Source: Solea solea
Lineage: Eukaryota > Chordata > Actinopteri > Pleuronectiformes > Soleidae
Length of the DNA: 64,000 nucleotides
Reading direction: 5' to 3'
Assembly: GCF_958295425.1 (NCBI RefSeq)
Contig: NC_081138.1
Location: forward strand, 6,188,302-6,252,301
The position numbers were made by a program, and so were the translations under genes. How positions within the stretch are numbered: the stretch's first letter is position 1; every line of letters starts with the position of its first letter. The notes beneath the pieces are model-generated. The model saw only the letters and a list, made by a program, of their open reading frames with translations. It did not search any database and had not been told where the DNA came from. Of the stretch, positions 55,773 through 64,000 are shown piece by piece.

Positions 55773-56000
55773 AGTGAAACAGCCACAGAGGACATTATTC
55801 CAGACCTGCAGTATCCTGACATCTTCAACTTCCTGATTAACTTCCCTTCATCTTACTCCAGAGAGTCACTCAAAGTCTACAAGAGCCTGCAGGGAAACAA
55901 ATGGAGGCAATCTGGCTTTGAGACAAACATTCACCTCTGTGCTTTACTGGCTAAAGATAGCGCTGTTGTCACTGGAAGGCCAAGTGTCACATTAGCATAA
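55773..56000 (+). pseudogene. Exon-like remnant of a SWIM/YqaJ-type transposon-associated protein
   Basis: The 75-codon frame contains LQYPDIFNFLINFPSSYS, then SLKVYKSLQGNKWRQSGF and ALLAKDSAVVTG. The pattern YPDIYNYLI...SxYTxExLKAYKSLxGYKxxxxGxVxxI...VxGxV is one I recall from fish proteins that combine a SWIM-type zinc finger with a YqaJ-like nuclease domain and appear multi-copy or transposon-linked. The frame opens directly after a poly-T/AG acceptor-like site (55759-55772). It stops before the expected Cys/His SWIM motif, so it is a fragment. No other exons were recognised. Confidence 0.5.
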
Positions 56001-57770
56001 TGTAGCATAACATTAGCATTAGCAATGGGCACTGTACTGTACACAATTGCTGTGTTAATGCTGCGTGTGGGCTCCCATCGCTCCATCTTCTTCTGCGTTT
56101 CATAGCAGCGATTCACCTCCGCCATCTGCATCCGAGGAGATCTGGTCAAATGTTCTACCGTAAGCCTGTCTGCGTCTGTTTTAGCACAACACCTATCCGC
56201 CATCTCCACTACTATATTGAAATCGGAGGAGACAAGCTGTCTGACATATTGCCTGAATTATGTGTTGTCTAATGCATACATCAGCATCGTAATTAGCCAG
56301 AAGACATTACCTTGTTTATATGACTTCAGTAACGAGAGCTCTATGTTGAGAAATAGCAGGTAAAATAATCTACTACATTAATGGATAAAAACAAATCCAG
56401 AAGTTTAAAAAAACCTGATAACATAACATAACACGGACTAATAAGTGATTTTTCCCCTCCCTCCTCTGATTAGTAGTTGGTAAAAGGATCAGCATCACAG
56501 TAGATTTTATATCACTTCACCTAAGTGTCAAAACATATTGATTTGTAATGTGAACCTGGCAGAGAGTTAAAAACCACAATCCATGGTCTAAGAGGATTTA
56601 CTCGAATTCCATAACAATCTATGAAGAGAGCCCTCCTTATTAACCTTTGTTTACACAGAGAGGAAGATCCTTCTGAGCAGCTGCTGCTGAAATGTGACAT
56701 CATCTATGACCTTTAGGCTTCTGCATCATTGTGTCTCTGATTGCACATACGGAGACATGTTTTTCTTTTGCGTGGTATGGAAGGAATGCTCTGCTGATTG
56801 AATCATGAGGTTTAAGGTAAACCACTGTGGTCTCTGTGTCAGAATGACTACAAGCCAGAAAAGATAAAAAGCCAAAAAAAAAAAAGAAAAAAACTGAGGT
56901 CAGTCCATTTGTGACATGGAATTTTGTGACAACCATACATTATTATTGTGGACAATCCTGTTCTGAATAAAGAGCAGTATAAAAGTACAGTTACAGTTTT
57001 GTCATATATGCAGTGACACAAATCCATGCACCTCACAGTAGCGATTACACACTGTAGTAATGTTATTCAGACATTCGTCAGATGGGTCTGTGTATGAGTT
57101 TTTTGTTTCAAAGCTAACCAGAGTTGGCAACTATACTTTTAATGAAAAGTGGCTAAAGTCAGCCTGAAAAGTAGCTGAACTTTGCCAGAGCACATCATAC
57201 GCTAATATTCGAGACAACATCACATTGCTGTCTTACTTGGATGAACAACAGAGATTAGTGAGTCAGACCACAGAGAAAATACACAGATGCTGGACTACAC
57301 TAAGTTTTGGTCAGAAAGTTTGTCACTTTTTTTGAAAAACAAAACAAGACACAGAATCATACTTAGTAAAACTGTCTGATCTTGTTGCATTTTAACCTTG
57401 TTTTAATCTTGCTTAAGCTCCTGGATAACAGTTGATCGATTTGTGAGTGTCATTCTTCCAAAGTTTGAATGGAGGCTATTTTAATTGAACCACGTTGGAA
57501 AAGTCAGACGGATTGTTTCTGAAGAAGCCTGACTAAATAGTTCCTCTGTGATTTATGTGTGGTTTGCTTTGGTGCATTGCTATGTTCAATATTTCATGAG
57601 TAAACAATAGTATTTGTCAAATTTTATTTGGCATCAATAATTCGCAGAGTATGAGGAGTGATTGCATCTGTCATAGAGGCTTTTTTTTTTACACATCAGC
57701 ATCAGCATCAATGTGTTATAGGGCCTGTGGAGAGTAAGGGGAGAGTAAGGGCTAGCCTGTGCTGAAGGGT
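56001..57770. other. Unassigned sequence
   Basis: The 55985-56030 part is made of agcat/tagcat words (short repetitive). The minus-strand 92-codon frame over 55931-56209 has no domain that I know. An A-run lies at 56874-56884. No gene recognised. Confidence 0.4.
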
Positions 57771-58195
57771 TTAAGGACTTCAAAATGTGACTGGGAACTT
57801 CTTTACAATCAGAAGAGATTGGATGTGGGTGGATCTTTTTAAAAGCAACTTGGAAAATAACTTCGATCTGTGTTAAAAACCAAAACAAAAAAAACCCCTT
57901 CAAACTGTGATTACGGACTTCAAAATGTGATTAGGAATTTTGGGCTTTGGAGGGCAGCATTGCACCTCTCAGTGTACAGTCTGATGGAACCTATTGGAAG
58001 AAGAAGATGAGGATGGAGAAGAAAAGAGAACTTGACTTACCAGAAGCTTGAAGGACAACTTCAGCCCGTGTTAAGGAACTTCAAACTTTGACTACAGACT
58101 TCAAAATGTGATTGGGATTTGTGATTGGCAGCATGGCACCTCCTAGTGTACATCCTGCTGGAACCTATTGGAAGATAAAGGAGAAGAAGGTGACT
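57770..58195 (+). repeat. Degenerate tandem repeat, period about 145-180 bp
   Basis: The word acttcaaaatgtga recurs at 57777, 57917 and 58098. The phrases gcagcattgcacctctcagt and gcagcatggcacctcctagt, and gatggaacctattggaag and gctggaacctattggaag, recur in units 2 and 3, followed in each by gaagaagaag-type purine stretches. Words gtgttaaa and gtgttaagg link units 1 and 2. About 2.5 units are visible, with no coding potential. Confidence 0.75.
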
Positions 58196-59395
58196 AAAGG
58201 AGTACCTTGAGAGTTTAGCTTGACCTTTGGTGTGCCCTGGGTAAAAAAAACTTGCTCACCTCCCTTCTACAGAGCTTTGCTCGTGACTTTCATGTGGACG
58301 CTTATTAGTATGAGAGTGTGAGTGTTAGGCCAGCCAGAAGCTAGACTACAAATCAGCAGTAATCAATTATAAAAATACACAAATTCAATTTTTATGGGTT
58401 ATTAAAACGAAATGCCCTCTTGGCGACTTCTAAGGTGAACATTTTTGATTGTGTTTGTAATTTGCTTTGATGCAACTGGCAGTTTAAGCATCGGATCTAT
58501 AGTAATACAGACAGCACTAGCATACTCAATTGAGTAAGCATGCACTTATGGTGGAAATGTAAAGTCAGAAGTGAAACTCTGATTGAAATTGTTGTTGCAA
58601 ATTCAATACAAACATTTATGCAGCTCTTACGCTTCCGTGGTGCCTGAAAACAATTAGGATTGTAGCTTACTTTGAAACCACTGAATGAGAATTAATTTCA
58701 AGCACCCTTTATGTCACACCTGTCTAACAAAGCCCCATCTGCTGCCTATAGAGACTAGTTTGTTTTGCTGAGCCTCTGTCGCATGTAAATATACCATATT
58801 TGTGTAATGCTTACATGCATGTGTAAACCTAGTTGAATGCTGTCCACTCTGGGGAAAATAACAAAAAAAAAAAAATCAATGTTGCTGTTCAAGGTGTTAA
58901 TGGAGAAATTTTCTTATTACGCCCATATGAGCCTTCAGTCAACTATGGAAATCAAATTCACACTTAATTACATGAAGGTTAGGCTCACTCAATTTTAGAG
59001 GGTAGAGGAAATAGTATTAATCTTCAGAAAGTACACAATAATACTAAAATAGTCATAATGTGTATATTGTAATTGTATGAAACTGATACTTATATATTCT
59101 CTTATTTCTTGGCCATAACCTTCAGTATGTCCCTTGAAAATCTGATTAGAATCCATCCTTTCCTTTTAACAGATTGTTGAGTCATCTGTTGATCCAGCCT
59201 TTGCACCCACATTTGAGCCAGATATATGTTTATGCAACTACTATATAATGTATATACTAAAGAAAATACAACAAGGAAATGTGATAATTATGTAAAACTA
59301 CAATGCGATAATCGTTGAGCGAATAACACACAAAGATGCTATTTGTCTACAGACTTCCCTCACAAAATCCACACAGGCCTGAGACAGAATAGGCT
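58196..59395. other. Unassigned sequence
   Basis: No gene or named element recognised. A-run at 58864-58876. Confidence 0.4.
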
Positions 59396-59399
59396 CCGC

Positions 59400-59605
59400 T
59401 TTTGTGTATGTTTCTGCAACGTTGTCAATCAAAAACTGCTCCGCCCTTTCAGACATTTCATCCAATAGTCATGCAGAAACCCAGCCTTCACACCAGCCCA
59501 CCCCCACATCCACTTTCATGGAAGCCCAGCTTCCCTGGAAGTGACAATTTTGCTGCATTTGTCCAATCACTGTCGAGCTCACCACAGTGAAAAAAACCTA
59601 TGTGT
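59400..59605. other. Possible decayed repeat, C+T-rich
   Basis: A plus-strand frame of 62 codons (Pro/Ser-rich) and phrases such as gaagcccagcttccctggaa look repeat-like, but I cannot name a family and reject it as coding. Confidence 0.3.
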
Positions 59606-59607
59606 CG

Positions 59608-59640
59608 TATATACATATATATATATGTATATATATATAC

Positions 59641-59671
<31 letters not shown>
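59608..59671. repeat. (TA)n with periodic TG/CA interruptions
   Basis: About 64 bp of alternating TA with regularly spaced tgta/taca interruptions. The minus-strand Tyr/Ile frame across it is an artefact. Confidence 0.95.
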
Positions 59672-61480
59672 AACATTCTCATGATTGCTCTCTGCATTTA
59701 AATGACCTATACTACTAGGTCTCTGAACCACTGATCTCCAGTGTAGTAACTAAAGTCACAGTTCCTGTTCCAGTGCAAGTCAGAAAGCTACATTTTCAAG
59801 AAACAAACTGAAATTATGTTGCAAGGTGGAGGTAATACAGAATTTAATGGTGGCTGAACCTCGCAGAAAAACAAGTTAATGGTTCAGCAGAGAGTGTGGG
59901 AGGAACCTGCAGCACACTGTGCATGAAGTACAGACGTAAACCAGTACAAGCAGTACTGTTGAGTCCCAGGAAACACTTAATTTGGCCCTGCAACCCACTT
60001 TTGAGTCTTGACCTACCATTTGAGAAGCATAAAATCAAAGGTGAACCCCAATCTGACCCCAACTCTGGCATAAATATTAAGAATTAAACATATATGCCCT
60101 GTGTGAGAGCGGTTCACCATCTACTGTGTGTGTATATGCTGACAAAAAAAACAGCCCAAGCATAACAAGATACAATATAATTTCAAGAAATAAGGTATAT
60201 ATGCACTGGCAACCAGTTCAAAGACTCAGCAGCATCATGGATCAATAAAGACATGCGAAAACAATATAGCTGCTCATCAAACATCACAAACATGACCAGA
60301 AAACTCGACAGACAGTCATTAGGATGCTGTCTAAGAGAAGACCATTAAGTATGACCAAAAACTTTTCACGACCCTCACATCAAAAGAGTGGACTGGCTTT
60401 TAACTTTAAACTTTTGCTATGGTCTAGCTACACTACACATAATGAATGATAAATAGATCACTGGTCTGGCTACAAGGACTATAACTGAAATGATGCTAGA
60501 ATGTAAGAATAGTTGATCAGTGTGATGTGATATGAATTTTTTTATCCATTTTGAAAATGTAAAATAAAAACATAAATATGAAAATGACAAGGAGTAGGAA
60601 GTAGTTTTCTCAATAGCTCTAACCATGGGATTTAAGCCCACGGCCAATACTATGACATCTGTTTATTATGAAAATCTCTCAAACTCTATTAAAACTTTGT
60701 TCTTTACAACCAAATCTAATCTCATTATAACAAATACTGTTGAATCATCACATCAAACAACAAAATATAAAAGAAAAATAAGGGACAATGATAATATTTG
60801 TAAATGTTTTTCTTTCCTATTAATCTGCTCTGATTCTACTTTGTACTCGGACACACACACACACTTAAACAAGTATTTTTTTTATCATCATGCACATTTT
60901 TGTACAACAAAAAGGTACAAACATTTGTTCAAAAGAAAGTGTGACCTTTTAGTAATCTTTTTTTTGTGTTTGCTCATGTCAGCAAACAAAGGCAACACGC
61001 TCTGTGATGCACTGCAGAGTTAAAGTGCAAACAAATCAAATTAAAACACCATAAAATGGTGATTATCACCTGTTTAGTTCAAATTAAAGTCACTAATACA
61101 TCTGTAAAACCCTTAGCCAGTGATGTTCTCTTCAAAAGTAATTCACAGGATTTTGTTTTGAAGAAAGCAAAGCTGTGAAGTCTTTAATTCTGCTTTTAGT
61201 CTGAACCTAAAAATGTAACATCTTACAATTGGATGGCTCAAAATATTGAATTCTCAGAATTGGTCGTTTGCAACTTTGATCTAAAGGCACAAGGAAGGAT
61301 ATTCTTTAAAAAAAATAATAATTATACACATAGTGAGACAGCAGGATACATTCTTAAAACAGCATTAAGACATTGAGGCGGTATAATCAGAATTCCTAAT
61401 GGGGTCAAATGACGTTGTTCTCAATTTTCAGGGCTGTAGCGTCCACAAAAAAACATGGATCTATGGATAGTGAACTTGAC
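59672..61480. other. Unassigned sequence
   Basis: At 59985-60035, ctgcaacccacttttgagtc with ttgacctaccatttgagaag resembles the end of a hAT-like repeat (gacccacttttgggtc, ccaccatttgagaa), without a partner. A short (CA)n lies at about 60850-60864. The 132-codon frame at 60625-61023 is Lys/Asn/Thr-rich with no domain and is rejected. Confidence 0.4.
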
Positions 61481-61483
61481 TTT

Positions 61484-61640
61484 TAATTTTCCAGTGTGTA
61501 ACGTTCAGGGGGTTGTGATTGGATAGACACATTGGGCCCTATTTAGATGACCCAAAGTGCATGGTCAAAAGTGCGTGCCGCAAACACACTGGGGCATGTC
61601 CACCTCCAATTTTGCTATTTACACGGCACATACTCATGCT
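61484..61640 (+). mobile_element. Two adjoining repeat fragments
   Basis: ttccagtgtgtaacgttcag (61489-61508) is the first end of the family at 22421. Directly after it, attgggccctatttagatga with cccaaagtgcatggtcaaaa and gtgcgtgccgcaaacac resembles a second fish repeat (gggccctattttaacgatct, aaagcgcacggtctaaagcg). Both are partial. Classes are from memory. Confidence 0.45.
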
Positions 61641-61647
61641 GTAAAGG

Positions 61648-61835
61648 GTTCATGACCCGGTCGGAACAAGAGGCTTTCTGCTTGGAGTTTGGACGTTCTC
61701 CCCATGTGTGCATGGGTTTTCTTAATTAATGAATTGCACTCTAAATTGCCTGTAGGTGTAAGTGGGAGAGTGATGGTTGTTGGTTGTGTCCCCATGTGTG
61801 ACACAAGCACATATGGATTGTGAAGCCGCTTAAAT
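61648..61835 (+). mobile_element. tRNA-derived SINE, middle part
   Basis: catgacccggtcggaacaag, gcttggagtttggacgttct, ccccatgtgtgcatgggttt, aattgcactctaaattgcct and gtaggtgtaagtgggagagt follow the SINE's middle third as in 42710-42830 and, inverted, 33436-33605. The bulk of the hydrophilic middle (cctccgggtgctccggtttc) is deleted. Confidence 0.65.
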
Positions 61836-62145
61836 AAGTATGAAAATACTGTGCCACTTACTTAAGAGTATGTGTATTATGGTCAACGGTGCAGTGGCCT
61901 TCTGCTGTCACAAGATAGCAATGCGCCTCACCACACCTCACTTTAAGATCAACACGATGTGGGTGCTGGGCTTGAAAATTAAAAATACTATGGAAATTAG
62001 CCCGGCTAAGTTTGTGCTGATATAGCCCATTTATTTCTACTACTAATAGTTCAAGTAACTCGAGTCATGACTCATTCATGTCACTTGAGCGACAAACAAA
62101 ATATTCCACACTGCAGCAAAATAGACGCAACAGATGATATGCACA
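61836..62145. other. Unassigned sequence
   Basis: No feature recognised. Confidence 0.35.
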
Positions 62146-62148
62146 AAG

Positions 62149-62212
62149 CATCACACGGAGCATCACATCTGACCGATCTGCATCACACGGAGCATCACAT
62201 CTGACCGATCTG
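62149..62212 (+). repeat. Exact tandem duplication, 2 x 32 bp
   Basis: 62149-62180 and 62181-62212 are identical 32-mers beginning catcacacggagcatcacat and ending gaccgatctg. Each unit also contains two catcaca words. Perfect identity implies a recent event. Confidence 0.95.
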
Positions 62213-63959
62213 CACGGTAGCTAGCAGCTCACTCCCAGTGATCTATACGAACTTGTAGCTTCTGGCCTTTTTCCGGTGAACCCACAGACTTTATGACATT
62301 ATTATGCAACGGAAACTGTATCAGAGACACATTTACTACTGGCTAGATAAATTTCTATCTCCTTCTGAATTGTGCATATTCTGACCTTTCTAACACAGTG
62401 AGTCTACTCAGATCCGCCAGGTGGAAAGCTGAGTGCTATCAGCATGAGGGCCTCTTGAATTACTGTAAGACAGAATAGAATGACTATAATTTTGGCACTT
62501 AATGTTCTTTTTCGAACGGTTGCAGTTATAAAACGCTGACATTTCTCATGGACTCAGGTCACATTTAAATATCTCACGTAAATATGTGCAAATTAACTGC
62601 ATTTTTACACAAAGGTGCACAATCAGTTCCGCATTTTACGTGAAGCTGCCCGATTCCAATGTTTCCAGTTTAACTATGGCTCTGTTCTACTCTACACCTG
62701 TTGTCTATAAGAGCTTCTGAAAGTAAAACGATGTTCATTTGATTTGCAGATAAACAAATACCCCCCTAGCATAGTCAATAATGGATTTATATCATATGCT
62801 GTATATGAAGGTAGGTTAACAACTATTATCTGTCCCAAAATACACATACAATATGATGATCAATTATTATCATTATAAAGATAAATAAAAATCACATTAA
62901 CTCTAACAAATAAAGCAGTGTCAACTAAAATATTGCTCTCTAGGGAGGCTTTTCCCTAAACGGGGGCCATAGTAACTAAAAGATGTCTCACGTGAGTTCT
63001 GGACTTTATTGTGAGCAGTCTGTTTAATACATGTTGGTTTTGGTCAGTAGTTGTGGTCCACTGCATTGTCCATGTGCTGTTCTCAGGGTCGGGAAGCCAC
63101 GGTAACTAAGTAACCCATTCAATTTGGCTGAATCTGTGAACACAGTATTTCTTCTGATAATGACATGCTCTGAAAACTCACTTTCTCACACTCATTTATT
63201 TTACATGCTGCTTGTAGAGTCATCACTTCATATCAGGCACTGTCGTTAATCGCCACACTGAAGTTTCACAGCTTCCAAGTCAGCAGTTAAGGGTAATCCT
63301 GAGGGAAACCTGACGTACAACATTAATTACTTATTCTTACTGGTGTAAAGGTTCATATATGTAAAAACTTGATGTATTAGAAGACATATTCACATTAATA
63401 AAACATTGATTTTATTTATTGTTGAACACGGTTGTTGTCACCCTTAAGTTGCCCATAAACTGCAGACCAGGAAGCTTTGAATCTGGATGCCAACTTTTTT
63501 GCCATTTTGAAAGATTCCAGGGCTAATTAAATTAAATATCCTCTTATTTTATTGTGACGTTTAAGTGTTCCTTGGAGAGAACGTTTATCAGAAAGTTGAG
63601 GAGGTGATGCTGCAGGTCTGGAATGATCTGGCTGTTTTCATAAGATTTCTATAGAACAGGGTTTGTAAGCATCAGACTGCCAGTTTCTGTGATTTTTGTT
63701 GCTCAATCTCTTGGGATTTAAAGTGTGCTCTTGTGAAAGTGAACTCTTAAAACTTGAAACGGGCAGAGGTGCCCTTCATTTTTTTGGGAGCTTTTCCAGC
63801 CAACATTAGGCTGTGAGCAAACTGAGTCACATGACTTCCTGAGCTCTAAGTCACAAGGTACAGTGGATGAGGCAACTTGCATAACACAACCAGCCACTGA
63901 CACTTTATCCAGCTCCAATGCTGCAACAAATGTTTCAACTTTTGTCCTATTCAAGCCTA

Positions 63960-63963
<4 letters not shown>
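62213..63963. other. Unassigned sequence
   Basis: No gene or named element recognised in 1.75 kb. The minus-strand 82-codon frame at 63718-63966 has ordinary composition but no domain that I know, and a 5' end in the TA repeat. Confidence 0.4.

Positions 63964-63990
<27 letters not shown>
63964..63990. repeat. (AT)n microsatellite near the window edge
   Basis: About 13 uninterrupted AT units followed by acagtatatg. The window ends 10 bases later. Confidence 0.95.
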
Positions 63991-63991
<1 letters not shown>

Positions 63992-64000
63992 CAGTATATG

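Noticed and set aside
60625..61023. 132-codon plus-strand frame
   Set aside because: Composition dominated by Lys, Asn, Thr, Ser and Phe, no domain, and it includes a CA microsatellite.
63718..63966. 82-codon minus-strand frame with fairly ordinary amino-acid composition
   Set aside because: It looks less biased than the others, but I know no matching family and its start lies in an AT microsatellite. A homology search would decide.
1..64000. CRISPR array, phage, plasmid or bacterial operon
   Set aside because: No spaced direct repeats of CRISPR type, no dense coding, and the repeats are eukaryotic retroposons and DNA transposons.

Overview
The window looks like non-coding DNA from a teleost fish, probably a percomorph, from an intergenic or long intronic stretch. 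The base composition is A/T-rich and no open frame exceeds about 150 codons. None of those frames reads like a host gene. What I recognise are degraded mobile elements of types I know from fish genomes: tRNA-derived SINEs, L2-clade and RTE-like LINE ends, Ty3/gypsy-like LTR sequence, hAT and piggyBac-like remnants and MITEs, plus many microsatellites. Family names come from remembered motifs, not from a search. I found no intact protein-coding gene, functional RNA gene, CRISPR array or prokaryotic operon.

Layout. 0-13 kb: an RTE-like LINE end (0.65 kb), a degraded hAT-like repeat (2.7 kb), a CA microsatellite (3.5 kb), a degenerate TCCTA/TCCTG pentamer field (4.4-4.9 kb), the first copy of an unnamed repeat called here family A (5.45-6.1 kb), and a hAT transposase BED-finger remnant (12.4-12.8 kb). 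13-25 kb: a G-quadruplex-type G run (14.0 kb), SINE pieces (14.4, 15.3, 19.0, 22.6 kb), a 747-bp element with long inverted repeats (20.5-21.2 kb) and an (AT)n tract (24.2 kb). 25-37 kb: L2 reverse-transcriptase debris (25.7-26.1 and 36.1-36.5 kb), a piggyBac-like acidic fragment (26.9 kb), a duplicated block (28.5-28.9 kb), MITEs (29.0 and 30.8 kb), family A copy 2 (31.25 kb), a minus-strand SINE (33.4 kb) and a hAT-like element with G+C-rich ends (36.6-36.9 kb).

39-64 kb: LTR-like sequence carrying a retroposon tail (39.2-39.8 kb), an RTE-like LINE end with a 77-bp insert (40.1-40.4 kb), family A copy 3 (41.1 kb), a SINE containing a perfect 20-bp hairpin abutting a MITE (42.6-43.4 kb), another MITE copy (47.2 kb), an L2 tail interrupted by a 36-bp retroinsert with an exact 10-bp duplication (47.7-47.9 kb), a SINE split by a MITE-like block (50.1-50.6 kb), and family A copy 4 split by a hAT element that itself contains an L2 end (51.5-52.6 kb). 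After that come an exon-like remnant of a transposon-associated protein (55.8-56.0 kb), a tandem repeat of roughly 145-180 bp period (57.8-58.2 kb), long TA tracts, and a final SINE copy (61.6-61.8 kb).

No genes work together here. The interest lies in insertion history: several nested insertions have readable target duplications, one has a related empty site in the same window, and family A may be undescribed. I did not find convincing evidence of a new biological system.
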